Shown piece after piece: positions 12,740-25,188 of a stretch of 64,000 nucleotides of DNA. Origin of the DNA: Sequoia sempervirens (Eukaryota > Streptophyta > Pinopsida > Cupressales > Cupressaceae); the NCBI GenBank assembly GCA_007258455.2, contig VDFB02187766.1:211268-275267 (forward strand), written 5' to 3'. The notes under the pieces were generated by a model. That model did not search any database and had not been told where the DNA came from. It saw only the letters and a list, made by a program, of their open reading frames with translations. Every line of letters begins with the position of its first letter. Positions within the stretch are counted from its first letter, which is position 1. A program made the position numbers and the translations under genes.

Positions 12740-13200
12740 CATCTCATAACCATGCACTCCATTTAGAGGTCCTAGTGTGGAAAAGTAAAGTCAAGTGAGT
12801 CTTGGTGGATGGAGGTGCAGGATTGAATATTTGTTCCCTCAAGCTCATTAAGAAGTTAAAAATTTAGAGGATTCCATCAACAAAGGAAAAGGTATTACAA
12901 TATGAGCATATGATGAATAGGAAAGAGTGTCCCAAGGCACAATCAAACTCCCTATTCAAGTAGGGCCAACTATCATGGAAACCACTTGATAGGTCCTGGA
13001 CCTTGACTTTCCTTATAACATTCTCCTAGGGCGTCCATAGATTCATGCAATGCAAGCAATAGCATCAACTTTCCATCAATGTGTCAAATTCACATATGAA
13101 GGACAAGAGGTCACCATCCATGGAGATCCTGAACCATTCTCCTACTGCAAGAACCTTGAGGAAAAATACTAAAAAATCCTTCAAGTGCCTAAAAATGATG
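12740..13200 (+). pseudogene. Element A aspartic protease (decayed)
   Basis: VLVDGGAGLNIC at about 12799-12834 is the D-x-G active-site region as found in Tat elements. It is preceded by an in-frame stop and followed by many stops and a frameshift, and no closing LG.PW motif was seen intact. It lies between gag and RT, as expected. Confidence 0.7.
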
Positions 13201-13321
13201 AAGGCCTATCAACACCGTACATTGATCTAGCCACCCTCACTTCCACTTCTGTGATAGAGACACCCACCACTCCTACCATCCCCACCATCTTTGATATCAA
13301 AGTCATCATCCAAGATAATGG

Positions 13322-13657
13322 TTGTGGAAGCTACACAATTCCCAAAAAAAAATTGTGGTAGGAGAGTTACCACAATCTCCAAGATCACGAGGATGTCCGC
13401 AAGTAAATGAAGCCTCCACATCTCAAACATCCCCTGAAGAATATCCCAACTTCATAAGTTGGGGAGATCTTGGAGGAGAAGTCATAGAGGAGGACACATC
13501 TCATATCCTATACCAAGATAGTAGACCAACAGCTGATCTACCAATGGATGACATAAGCAAAGGTTTGCAAATGATGCCCTCAATGGGTTATGATAGAAAC
13601 CAAAGACTTGGGAAAAATGATAGTTGGCTTATAATACCTATCATTCCAGAGACGTGA
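13322..13657 (+). pseudogene. G-patch-like segment between protease and RT
   Basis: A 111-codon open frame ending in GLQMMPSMGYDRNQRLGKND, which fits the G-patch pattern of a methionine-rich start, MGY, then GLGKN. G-patch domains bind RNA or stimulate helicases and are known from some Gypsy elements between protease and RT. The RLGKN form departs from the usual GLG, so it may be degenerate. The frame ends in TGA at 13655. Confidence 0.55.
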
Positions 13658-14116
13658 ATGAGAAATCTTGGCCTCAGATGTACCCCTCTGAGTATAACCA
13701 TACGTGGCCGAAGTCCTCTAGTTAGAAAGGTCAATAATCCTCCTTAGCTATCCGCAGCTGAACTTCGCTTACTTGTATCTATAGGTCGAGTCTTAGACAA
13801 CTTCACATTTTACATAACTGGCATTTGTAGTAGTAGTAATGACGAGGACCCCATAACAAACCTACCAAGGCTATTCGAGGATACCATCCTTCTCATGATT
13901 AGCACCTTATCCTTTGAGTTAGAACATCAAAATCATGAAATCCACCTAGTTTACCCCCAAATCATCGATTATGACCAATGGGGACCACCAGTTCTTGACA
14001 CATTCAAAAATGATGAGGCACTCTTAGAATTCATGGGACTACAGGATAATATTCTATGTGGGGATCACAAAGCATGATTCATCATTGAGCTAGATACATA
14101 GTCCTATTATGGGGAA

Positions 14117-15781
14117 ATGATTGAATCCCTCAGTCAGAAAAGTGAGAAATTAAGAATAATATCTAAGTACTTGAGTGAAAACCACACTATGGCACTCTCT
14201 GACATGAAAAAATTAAAAAGAAAGGATGCATCCAATGGTGAAAACCTCTCTGAGGTGCCTGAGGATGGGGGATTCAATCTTCCTTTCAAAGCTATCGATC
14301 AAGAAAAATTAGTAGTCCTAGTAGAAAAAGGCAATCCAGTTAATTGAGGAATGGAGGAGGCCCCGCACATCACATTCTATGTGAAATCGTTACTATTAGA
14401 AGAACAAGAACTCCTAGCAGCCTTCTTAAGAGAGAGATAGGTAACATTTGCATGGAGCTACATAGACATGCTAGGGCTTGATCTGGAGATTGTAGTTCAT
14501 CACCTAGTAGTATACTCTGAAGCAAAGCCCATTAGACAAAAGCTCAGGAAAATGCACCCTCAGATCACCCTACTAGTCAAAATGAAACTAAAGAAGCTAT
14601 TGGATGCAAGAGTCATTCGACTAATAGATTATCCAGAATGGGTGTCAAACTTGGATCCTGTCTCAAAACTTGATGGGGACATCAGAATCTGCACAAATTT
14701 TAGGGACTTAAACAAAGTGTGTCCAAAAGATGATTACATGTTTCCCAACATTGACATGATCATAGACATAACGGCAGGACACAAAATGCTTTCCTTGATG
14801 GATGGTTTCTTGGGATACAACTACATAATGATTACTAAAGAAGACCAACATAAAACGACCTTCACTTGTCCATGGGGGACTTATTGCCGGAATATGATGC
14901 CATTCAGCTTAAAGAATGCAGGAGCAACATACCAAAGAGCCATGGCATTAATCTTCTATGACATAATCCATAAAACTATTGAAGATTATGTCAATGATAT
15001 ACTAGCCAAATCTAGAAAGAGGAAGGATCACATAGCAACCTTAAGTGCCATTTTTGATAGGATGGAAGAATACAAGGTCCAATTAAATCCAAAGAAGTGC
15101 ATCTTCAACGTACAATGAGGAAAGTTGCTAGGATACATAGTGTCAATGAGAGGTATTGAGGTAGATCTAGAAAAAGTAAAATCAATCCTTGATATGGAGG
15201 TACCCAAAACATTGAAACAATTAAGAGGTCTCCAAGGTAGGCTTTAGTCCATCCGAAGATTCATAGCACAGCTAGCAAATAAACAAAATCTATACTCTCA
15301 CCTACTTCACAAGAGCACAGTGTACAAGTTGGATAACAAGTGTGAAGAAGCCTTCAATAAGATCAAAGAATATTTTCTTACACCACCAGTCCTAATGCCA
15401 CCAATCCAAAGAAAGCCATTAATTCTCTATGTGTCAACAACAACAACAGCCCTTGGAGCTCTTCTAGCTTAGCATGATGAAAATGGGACAGAAAGGGAAA
15501 AATATTATATCAGCAGAACAATGGTTGGTCATGAGTTAAATTACTCATTCATTGAGAAAGCATGTTTAGCAGTAGTGTTTGCATCATAGAAATTTAGACA
15601 TTAAATGTTGGCGCACAAAGTCAAGCTCATCACCAAAATAGACCCTCTCAAGTACTTACTATCAAAAGAAATGCTCACTGGAAGAATGGCTTAATGGGTC
15701 ATGATACTATCAGAGTATGACATTGAATACGTAGATCAAAAAGCAATTAAAGGCCAAGTCATCCCAGATTAGCTTTCAGAA
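14117..15781 (+). pseudogene. Element A reverse transcriptase and RNase H (decayed)
   Basis: The best preserved part is a 216-codon frame at 14468-15118. It spans the RT fingers and palm: LDPVSKLDGDIRICTNFRDLNKVCPKDDY, cut here as LDGDIRICTNFRDLNKVCP. The catalytic box at 14987-14998 reads YVND instead of YVDD, so one of the two metal-binding aspartates is Asn. After a stop, the thumb and first RNase H follow in the same reading direction to 15781 (TALGALLA, SRTMVGHELNYS, IEKACLAVVFA) with about six stops. The reading frame is cut at 15781 by the TIR element. Confidence 0.9.
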
Positions 15782-16574
15782 GGGTATGTGCAGGATCATC
15801 ATGGAAAAAACAAGCCCTTAAGTGGCAAAAAAATTAGAAAAATCAGAGTTAGGCAACTTGACGTAAAAGATTGAATAAGTTATCTATATTATTTCAAAAA
15901 TATGTAAGAATAGAATCTATAGCAAATTGAATGTAGTTTCTAAACTACTAGGTTTGTTTAAAAAAAAAGAAATCTATTTGGTGAAAATTTGAAATTTCAA
16001 TGTAGTAGTACTTAAATTTTAGGGAAAAAATAAGAAGTAGGTGTTTGTCTGACCACCCTAACCACAATAAAATGATAATATTTAGTTATAAGATTTTCGA
16101 TATAAGTAGAGGACTCATGTCCCGATGTGATGCATATTTTTTTGTAATTTTTTTTCAAGTAAATAATTAATTATGAATTTTTTATTACAACTTTTAAAAA
16201 ATATTAAAAACTCGTATGTCTGACCACCTTAACTTGGTCAAAACTTCATGAAATTCAATTTTTATTTTTTTAATCCTATAGTACATGAAGCATAGAATGT
16301 GAAGCATGTTTTGGATTCAAAAAATGTGATACTGTTTGAAAGCTATAGATGTTTTTCAATCAGTCTATCAATCAGGACTTTAGTCATAATTTTAATAGAA
16401 AATGAATAATAATTACTTATTAAATTCAAAGTAAAGCATAATTTATATTGGTGGAAATATGGGAATATCCTTTAAAAACCCTTTTCGTTTCATCAATTTT
16501 GGGTAAAAAAAAGTCATCAGCTACATACCCATGATATTGCCACTTTTTGGCCCATCATGATCCTGCACATACCC
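15782..16574 (-). mobile_element. TIR element copy 1, inserted in element A pol
   Basis: 793 bp, with ends GGGTATGTGCAGGATCAT and its inverse. The TIRs are about 23 bp with one mismatch. The flanks are AGAA and AAAA. Removing the element plus four bases rejoins the pol reading frame exactly (LSEAPIYLEN), which supports a 4-bp target duplication with one later mutation. It is in the opposite orientation to the copy at 21173-21945. No transposase is encoded. Confidence 0.88.
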
Positions 16575-17060
16575 AAAAGCACCAATCTATTTAGAGAATC
16601 CTCTCATCTCAAAGTTTCCAGAAAAATCCATCTTCAATGTCAACATAGCTAACCACTGGAAACTTTACTTTGATGGCTCATACACACAACATGGATTAGG
16701 AGTCGGTGTCTTCTTTATCACCCCACAAGGGTACTACATACCAAGGTCCTATAAATTGGTGTTTCCCTACACTAATAACATTATAGAATATGAGGCTTTA
16801 ACCAGAGGTCTCAGAATAGTAGTGCAGTGGCACATCATGGCCCTCAAGGTATATGGAGACTCCCAACTTATAATAAACCAAGTGAACAGTGAATACCAGA
16901 CTAAGGATGATAAGCTCGCTCCATACAAGAAACTAGTGGAGACTCTCAAGGATTGCTTTATCAAGATCATATTTCAGTAGATACCCAAAGTCAACAATAT
17001 AGTAGCAGACACCATGACAATGATTGGATCCCTACTGGACATCCCTCACAATGTCCCAAA
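16575..17060 (+). pseudogene. Element A second (archaeal-type) RNase H
   Basis: HWKLYFDGSYTQHGLGVGVF, NNIIEYEALTRGL, VYGDSQLIINQV and NNIVAD appear in this order. They match the D-E-D-D layout of the second RNase H that Tat elements carry between pol RNase H and integrase. The four acidic positions look intact. One internal stop is at 16978-16980. This domain is the basis for the lineage call. Confidence 0.85.
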
Positions 17061-17079
17061 ATAGGAATTCTTGGTAGAA

Positions 17080-18409
17080 CAACTTCTCGTGCCTACATTC
17101 AAGGTACCAGAATTAGAATTTGTGTATGAAATCATTCGTCCCAGTGATCCTTGGTACCATGAAATTTATATCTACTTGCAAATAGGTGTCATACTTGTTG
17201 ACTTACCCTCAACCTTAAAATTAAGCTTTGTCAAAAAAGTATCCTGATTCGTCATCCTAGGAGATACCCTATATCGTAGGAGCATATAAGGAACCTTATT
17301 ACGTTGTTTAAATGCTAAGGAGGCATTGACTGCTTTAACTGAAGTACATAACACCATATGTGGTTCACACTCGAGTGGAATGACCCGAGCCAAGAATTTG
17401 CTAAGGATGGGGTATTATTTGCCTACAATGGAAAGAGAGGCACATGACTATGTTAGAAGGTGTCTACAGTGTCAACAGCATGGGGACCTCATCCATGCTC
17501 CAGCTCAAGAACTTCATCCCATCATCACACCATGGCCCTTTTCACAGTGGGGGCTCAATCTCATTGAAAAATCACTCCCACTTCATCTAATGGCCACAAG
17601 TTCATCATAACTGCCACTAAGTACTTTACCAAGTGGGTGGAAGCCATTCCCATGACATATATAACCAGGAAGTAGATATCAAAGTTCATCCTGAACTATC
17701 TCATTTTCCACTATGGTGTCCCACAAGCTATTAGATCTTAGATAATGGGACACCATTTAAGAATCAAGATGTCTACGAATTGTGTGAAATATTCAAAATC
17801 CAACATTGCTTCTCCACCCCATACTATCCCCAAGGCAATGGGAAAGCAAAAGCCACAAATAAAACCATTTTAAAGATCCTTAAGAAAACAGTCAATCACA
17901 CAGGTCATGACTGGCATCTATAGCTCAACCCCACCCTCTGGGCCTACTGAACCAGCATCCACACACCCATCGGTCCCACCCCCTTCTCCTTGGTCTACGG
18001 ATCAAAAGCAGTACTCCCCATTGAGATTGAGCTCCCATCACTAAGAATATCACTACAAAACCTCATCATGGATGAAGAGTACCAAGTATCAAGACTAAAT
18101 GAGCTGGAGCTATTGGATGAGCAACATATAGATGCTTTAAGACATTTGTAATTCTATCAAAATAGACTCAAGAGGAGCTATAATAAGAAAATCAAAAGAA
18201 GAACTTTTCAACTCAGAGAACTGATACTAAAGGAGAATCAAAAGAACATCCCAAATCCAAACAACAAAGGAAAATTTGAACCCAACTGGTTGGGACCATT
18301 TTTTATCACAACAAGCTATAAGTTAGAGGCATATCAGTTATCAATACCCGAAGGAGAACCTCTGCAAGAGCCTATGAACAACTCTCATCTCAAAAAATTT
18401 TATGCCTAA
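17080..18409 (+). pseudogene. Element A integrase (decayed)
   Basis: Inserts the cDNA into the genome. The zinc-binding part is clear: VHNTICGSH and CLQCQQHG within 17326-17610. Of the D-D-E triad, the first Asp is Asn (WGLNLI, 17557-17559) and the second is kept (DNGTPFKN at 17741). The Glu is Lys (GNGKAKATN, 17849-17851). Frame changes occur near 17600 and 17740. The C-terminal region (LGPFFITTSYKLE) ends in LKKFYA and a stop at 18407-18409. Confidence 0.88.
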
Positions 18410-20797
18410 TCTTTCAAGGTATAGAACCAAAAAATAAAACAAATAAGAAATTGTCCTGAAAAAATGGTTATTTTGGTGAAAACCTGGCAAATAGGTGTCT
18501 TGGTGACAACAAAAAAATAAGAAAAGCAAAAAATCAAAAAAAGGATGAAAAAATAATAAAGAAAAAATCATCCTCTAGTGAAAACCACTTCGGTGGCATT
18601 TTGAACAAGTACCTTGGTGAAAACCTAGCAAATAGGTGCCTTGTGTAAATAAGCACTTTCCATCCACCAGAATCTTTGCACCTTATTCTGCATCATCCAT
18701 CCATTACATTTCCATCACTCGTCCACCCGCATCTGCATCATAGCTTGGTCCTATCTTTATATCATGATTCCTCCTAGTACTACTCCTCCCATCCTCAAGG
18801 TCAATTTGTCCTGCCTTTATCGAAGTAGTCTATTGCATCATGCTAGGGGCACGTTCTCATCATATCGTATTCGTGTATATTCTTGAAATCTTAAAATATT
18901 AGAAAATCCAAAAACATCAAAAAATCACCAAAAATTCAAAAACATTCAAAGCATATCAAAAAATCCAAAAATTAGGTCAAAAATTTAGTCAAAAAGTAAA
19001 AAAAAAAAGTCATCTTATTGAACTATGGGTCTCTAAGCCTTGAACGTAGTCAAGGTTGATCTTTGATCATCCCCCGAGACACTTAGGTTAGTCTTGTAGA
19101 AGTCTGTCATAATAAACTGACATTTCATCATGTATATCGTCATCTGTAAATTGATCAAGTCGTCATTTGAACTATGTGGTCTATGTGTGTATAACGTAGG
19201 TAAGGCTAATCTATTGATTAGACCCCGAGGCCCCTAGGATAGGTCCTTAGGTTAGTCTCTTGGTCAAAATCTCAAAAATACCAAAAACAACCTCAAAACA
19301 TTGCAAAACTCCAAAAACATCCAAATATTTGAAAAAAATCCATCTGTCTCATCTCACCTTCACTTGCAATAACATCACTCATAATAAACGATCATCATCC
19401 TCAACCTTTGGTGAAACAATCAGAAACAAGTCTAGTAGGTGAAAAGTGAAAAATCAAAAATGTCAAGTCTTACGTTTAAGTTAGTACGTAAACAACTTGG
19501 TCAATTATTTGTGTCAATAGTCCATCATCCAATCAATCACATTTCAATCATCTGATAACATCATGTCCTAGGATGTATCCTTCCTACAATGGACATTATT
19601 TATCAGAAAGAACACTTTGGATAAACGAAATGACATGTTGCCATCCACTAATATATCCTAGGATGTATCCTTCCACAATAGGAATTATCTTTTGGCAAGA
19701 GTTTCAGTTCTTATCCTTAAAAACAAATTTCCTTTTGGTTAGCAGTATTGAAGAACATTAGCTTGTTTGATTACTTTATCTTGGTCTTTTTACTTATCTC
19801 TTTGCGCTCATTCCAATAACCTTTTGATGATGTCCAAACAAATGGATTTAGAGAGATAGGAATGGGGAAATGATCATTATCTTTTGTCTACTATGCTTGT
19901 TGGATGTTCTTGTAATATATCTTGGCAAATACTTGCTTTGTTAGATATGTATGGAGGATATTTTAGGCAGCTTGTTGACTATTGCATTGATAGGTTATAC
20001 CTTTCTGTGTTTTGGTCTTAGATGTTTGAAACTTCTAAAGTGCATCCTAGCAAGGTTTTCATATGTCAGGTGTGAACAAGAATACTCCTATCTATTTGTC
20101 GAGTCAAAATCCATCACACTAAGTACAATGCCATCCTAGTATTTTATACCTTGATGCATTGTGCTTATGTGTGTTATCAAACATAAGGTAAGTGGCCCTT
20201 TTAAAATCCTAATTCTTGATAAGAAAATCATCCATTTCTCATCATCTCTCATAAAGTTGGCTTGTTGGATCCTCTTTTCATCATCTCATTTCTCATTTCT
20301 TCTTCTCTACACTAACATCACCTCATAAATAGTTAGTCATCATCATCAGTGCATCCATCTTGCATCCACAAATCATCAGCATTTTGCACATCATCTCACA
20401 TGCATGTTCATCATCATAATATAGATCTGTTAGTCTAAGCATCTCATAAAATCATACATTTGCATAAAACATCCAATGCATAATCATATAGGAATTATCG
20501 TATCATCCATCTCACATGCATTAAATCATCATTTTAAGTTGTTTAGGATAATATAGATTGGTTATTCTAAGCATCTTAAAACCATCTCATTTGCATCATC
20601 ATCGTAACCATCCATACGTCCATCTTGAACCTCTTTATGGTGGGATTGACCCTCAAATCGAATCTTTTCACTCGATCTCTCAAGGGGGCAATGTACTAGT
20701 GTACTTCTTTCCACTGGGCATCAAAAAAGTTAGAAAATTTTGAATTTTGATCACAACAAGTTTCTTCTTTGAACCAACGTAGCAAGTACTTTTCTTC
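18410..20797 (+). other. Element A 3' untranslated region with short duplications
   Basis: No coding frame of note. Local duplications include GGTGAAAACCT-GCAAATAGGTG at about 18473 and 18611. Two related blocks at about 19015-19100 and 19155-19260 share TTGAACTATG and TTAGGTTAGTCT. TCCTAGGATGTATCCTTCC occurs at about 19565 and 19647. From 20250 to 20620 the sequence is rich in CATC and ATCATC. Confidence 0.65.
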
Positions 20798-20811
20798 AAA
20801 GAGGGGAAAAA
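20798..20811 (+). promoter_or_regulatory. Element A polypurine tract
   Basis: AAAGAGGGGAAAAA directly before the 3' LTR; the usual plus-strand priming site. Confidence 0.9.
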
Positions 20812-22693
20812 TGTAGACACGGAAAATATGCATGTATTTAAATCCACCAGTTTAATTAAATAACCTTCATTTAATTAAATCTAACATTTCATCCTTTAAT
20901 TAAATAAATTCACTTTACCATTACCTCATTTGATTAAATAAATCAATTTTAATCATATCCTAACATTCCATCTTTTATAAAACATCTCCTGAGTTCATCT
21001 CCTTCAAATTAAATAACTTTTATCTCACATCATCCTTTTAATTAAATAAACCATACTTTATTCAATTAAATCTCAAATTCATAATCCTCCTTTTGATTTA
21101 AATAAATCCAAGTATTTAAGTCAAATGGGTCAAAATTATCTAACATCATCTTAGTTAATCAAATTATGATTAGGGTATGTGCAAGATCATGATGGGCCAA
21201 AAAGTGGCGATATTATGGGTATGTGTAGGGTATGTGGCTGACAACTTTTTTACCCAAATTTTATGAAACGAAAAGGGTTTTAAAGGGATATTCTCAACTT
21301 TCCACCAATATAAATTATGATTTACTTTGAATTTAATAATAATTATTTTTTTTCTATTTGAATTACGACTAAAGTCTTGATTGATAGTGATTGAAAAACA
21401 TCTATAGCTTTCAACGGTATCACATTTTTGAATCAAAACATGTGTCACATTCTATGCTTACATACTATAAGATTAAAAAAATAAAAAATTCATGAAATTT
21501 TGACCATGTTAGGTGGTTAGACATCGAGTTTTTATATTTTTAAAAGTTGTAATAAAAATTCATAATTAATTATTTACTTGGAAAAAAATTACAAAAAATA
21601 TGCATCACATCTAGACATGAGTTCTCTACTTATATCTAAAATCTTATAAAAAATATTATCATTTTATTGTGGTTAGGGTGGTCAACAGACACCTACTTCT
21701 TATTTTTCCCTGAAATTTAAGTACTCACGCATTGAAATTTCAAATTTTTACAAAATGGGTTTTGTTTTTAAAATAAACCTAGTAGTTTAGAAACTACATT
21801 AAATTTGCTACAAATCCTATTCTTACATATTTTTTAAATAATATAGATAACTTATTCAAATTTTTATGTCAAGTTGCCTAACTCTGATTTTTCTGAATTT
21901 TTTGCCACTTAAGGGCCTATTTTTTCTATGATCCTGAACATACCCATTAATCTAATCTAATATAATCACCCATCACATCCTCTAGATTTTCCCACTTTCA
22001 CAAATAAAACATTTTAATTCATTTATTAAAATTCTCATTTTCCCTCAACAAGGCATCTTTGGAAGAATATTCCTCAAGTTTGAATTTGAAAACAAGTTGA
22101 CTTGTCCCTTCCAACATGGAAATAACTCCCCTCTTACATGTCTCACACTTGGCATTTAAGTCTCCTTTTTCTCCCTCCAACAAGCCAAATTTGAATTTGA
22201 AAAGGGTAACCAATCTCATTTATTGGCACATTGACCAAAACTTGCACATCCTCCATGCACTCACAAGGTGAAAAGTGGCTCCTTCTTATTGGTTGAATCT
22301 TTATCCCACATTTCTCTCTTTTGGGAACTCTTTCAACTTGAGATTCTATAAATAGAAGCCTCATTCTTCAACAATCCATCCACAATCTTATGCAAAGTTA
22401 CTCTCTTCAATTGAGAGCTAATTTTGTCCATTTCACTCCATCTTCAAAGCATTTTATCATTGAGCTTGTCAAGGATTGGGAAAGGGTCACTTTGCACAAG
22501 TGACACCAATCCACTATGGAATAGGTATATGTCATGATTTTATATGTCTTTTAATCATCCTTGTTATTTATTGCATTTTGGAAGCATTGGTATGTTATTT
22601 CATAGGAGTGTTCATAATTTTGCATGTGCATGAAATAACCCCACTAATGAGAGTTGGAATAGATTGATCACTTACAAATTTAGGGGTGATTCA
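20812..22693 (+). repeat. Element A 3' LTR, with insertion
   Basis: Starts TGTAGACACGG and ends TTCA. Without the 773-bp TIR element and its 4-bp duplication it is about 1,105 bp, matching the 5' LTR. The duplicated GAAAG follows at 22694-22698. Confidence 0.95.
21173..21945 (+). mobile_element. TIR element copy 2, inserted in the 3' LTR of A
   Basis: 773 bp, ends GGGTATGTGCAAGATCATGATGG and the inverse of GGGTATGTTCAGGATCAT. It is flanked on both sides by ATTA. The empty site is visible in the 5' LTR at about 4088-4099 (TATGATTAATCT), proving a 4-bp duplication. It is the same family as 15782-16574, in opposite orientation. Confidence 0.93.
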
Positions 22694-22698
22694 GAAAG

Positions 22699-23681
22699 CA
22701 TTTATTTCACACCATTAAATCAAATTGCAGATTGCACTAATAACAGTTTAATTGATGTTATTGGCACTGCAGTGCATGTGGGAATAGTTTCGACCATACA
22801 AAGAAAAGATCAGTCCCAAACAATCTAGAGGACTATTAAACTTAGTGATCTCTCATCCTTTTCAATTGATGTTAATTTGTGGGGCTCAAATTGGGAAGCA
22901 AAGGGCCATGAGTTAGAGAGGTTTTACACCCTTGGTTCAGCTCTAATCCTTACTGTGAAAAATGCACATTTTGGGTACTTCAATGGAGTTGTTCTAAACA
23001 CAGCTAAAGGGACTCATATATATAAATCTTGACATAGTAGAGGAACAACCATTGATGGAGGAGGATATATTGATCCACTTGCTATTAATAACCCTTGTCC
23101 AGTCCCACGAAAGGTTGCTATGGGAAATGGGAGAGTCACTATTGCATATATGTTCAGCCACTTCCTTGGTTTGTTAGAGACTTTACAAGCTACTCTCAAG
23201 GAAACAATAAAATTTATAAAAACTAATGCATTCTATTATGTTGCATGCCCGTTGGAGGTGAATGGTAGGCAATGCAAAAAAAAGTGTGAAAAATCTAAGC
23301 AAAATACATGGTTCTTCCCAAAATGCCAGAGAACAATAGCTGACTATGACTTTCAATATTTATTGCAACTAAAGATTGAAGACCACATAGGCGAGATTTA
23401 GACAACTACTTTTGATGAGGTTGTAACAAGCCTATCACAAATTTTGACTAGCAAAGCAATTTTACATGTTGCAATATGAGTCTATCGCTGAAATGAGTGC
23501 TTAGTCTATTATCAATGCTGTCAGCTACACGCCATTTTTTTTCACAGTTCTAATCAAAACTCAAACTTATAATTTAGAAACAAGACTGAAAACAACAATA
23601 GTGAAGGTTACAAAGCTTAACATTGAGGTTGACTGCAAGCTCTTACTATCAGATTTGTCTGTTATTTTTGCCATCATGTAG
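22699..23681 (+). pseudogene. RPA1 (RPA70)-like pseudogene, 3' part
   Basis: Continues the 2833-3728 copy after element A. DBD-B is clear at about 22708-23030: PLNQIADCTNN, LIDVIG, DLSSFSIDVNLWGSNWEA, with one stop in between and a TGA at its end. DBD-C is the 93-codon frame at 23120-23401. It has KFIKTNAFYYVACP and a zinc-ribbon remnant (CPLEVNGRQC and FFPKC) in which the third cysteine is Phe, then YLLQLKIEDHIG. After a further frameshift the C-terminal helix region runs to a stop at 23679-23681. The two parts total about 1,880 bp, close to a full RPA1 coding length of just over 600 codons, so the copy is essentially intron-free. Confidence 0.88.
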
Positions 23682-23889
23682 TACGCTCCGAAGATAGTTG
23701 TCGTATTTCCTTTTGAAGACCAAGGAAATCATGGCTAATTGGGACTTTGTATATTTCTTCTAGTTCATGTTGTCTGGAGATTTAATTTGTTTAATTCCCT
23801 TGCACTCCTTGTCGTATCAAAAAGACCTTTTCTATCTACCACTATTGCTTTGTTGTTTGTTTGAGTGGTTATATATTAAGACTAGTTGT
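23682..23889. other. Short spacer between the RPA1 pseudogene and element B
   Basis: No feature recognised. No poly(A) tract follows the pseudogene stop. Confidence 0.5.
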
Positions 23890-25174
23890 GCCCACAAAAG
23901 GATATGAAAATCATGGAAAAAAGTATCCTGGGAATTGGACATTCCAGCAGGCGACTAATATCTTTTCATGGTCGTTCATTTACTTGTTAAACTAGGGAAT
24001 GTATACTTGAAATGGAGCGGCACTGTATGTGCACTAAGAAGCATTTTCAGTCACAACCTATCAAAAATAAATGATTGGAAAGAATTCTACCTACGTTACA
24101 GGAAGGTAATACAAAGTTCTCTAAATGTAACCATATTTTAACCAAAGCAGAAATCATAACAGCTACAACTGAGAAACAAACTATGAATTGGCCTTATGCT
24201 ACATGAATAGACATAGGGATGGATTCCCAATGCTGCAGGAACAATATAAGATTGAGTTTGCACAAAAACTTCAAGAATGAATTCTAACTTATGATCAACA
24301 GAAAATGAACGACTAACTAACTAACTACAGATACTTACTAAGTGGGCTCCCTTAGCAAGGATCAACTACTTATGCCAGTATTGAACTTAGAACTTCATCA
24401 AATTTTATTCATAAACTCAGAATGGTGTACATTGTTCTATTCATATGAAAACTAACAAAAAAAATCTATCTCTTGTCATACATACTCTGCTTTTTATTAT
24501 CATACTAACTTTTACATAATATCCTTTCTATCTCACTATGCTTGCTCACTCGTGTAGGAAGAACACTTATTTAAATCAGGAAAACAACTAACTAACTAGC
24601 CCTAACAAAGAAATACATGGATGTAAATGTATCCTGGTATCGAGGAATAGACTAAATAAACAAACTTATCCACTCAACATGATTAAGAGAGAATTCAGAA
24701 TTCCACTCTTTCTAAATTAATTTACATTTAAATTCCTTCCCAACAATTTCGGTCAAAGATTCTTCGCCAGAATAACTGCCTCGAAGTCATGCAGGAAATG
24801 GACTTTACTACAAGGTCAAGATCAGCTGCACTTGACTCGTTCATACTTTCTTCAACAACCTGCGAAACACAAGGCAACATAAGTGAACGGAAACATGCAT
24901 GGCAACTTACACAATGTTCATTTATTAATCACATATCAAATTTACTTCATCATTCAAAAACTACATGCATTATACCAGTCATTTGGGAAGTCAAATAGGG
25001 TAATAAATATAGACATATCAATCATGATAGGCTGTAGGAATATAAAAGTGTATTGCTCCAGGATATCCCCCAATAAAAGGTTTCTAAAGAGTTTAAACAA
25101 CCATGAACAACAAAAGTAAGGGTATTAAAAGTACACCATGATACCCAAATTATGAGCATATTTTGGGCTCATCA
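23890..25174 (-). repeat. Element B 3' LTR
   Basis: 1,285 bp. On the minus strand it starts TGATGAGCCC and ends GGGCA. It aligns along its whole length with 39893-41178, with scattered substitutions. Confidence 0.95.
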
Positions 25175-25188
25175 TTTTCCCCCTACTT
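25175..25188 (-). promoter_or_regulatory. Element B polypurine tract
   Basis: AAGTAGGGGGAAAA on the minus strand, directly before the 3' LTR. Confidence 0.85.

Larger units (their letters stand above)
3729..22693 (+). mobile_element. Element A: Ty3/Gypsy LTR retrotransposon, Tat type
   Basis: A complete 18,965-bp element with two LTRs, a primer site, a polypurine tract and a perfect 5-bp target duplication. The internal order is a long leader (4.5 kb), gag, protease, G-patch-like segment, reverse transcriptase, RNase H, a second archaeal-type RNase H, integrase, and a 2.4-kb 3' untranslated region. The extra RNase H before integrase is diagnostic of Tat-lineage Gypsy elements. Every coding domain has stops or frameshifts, so it is dead. 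It sits inside the RPA1 pseudogene and hosts two copies of a small TIR element, at 15782-16574 and 21173-21945. Confidence 0.95.
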
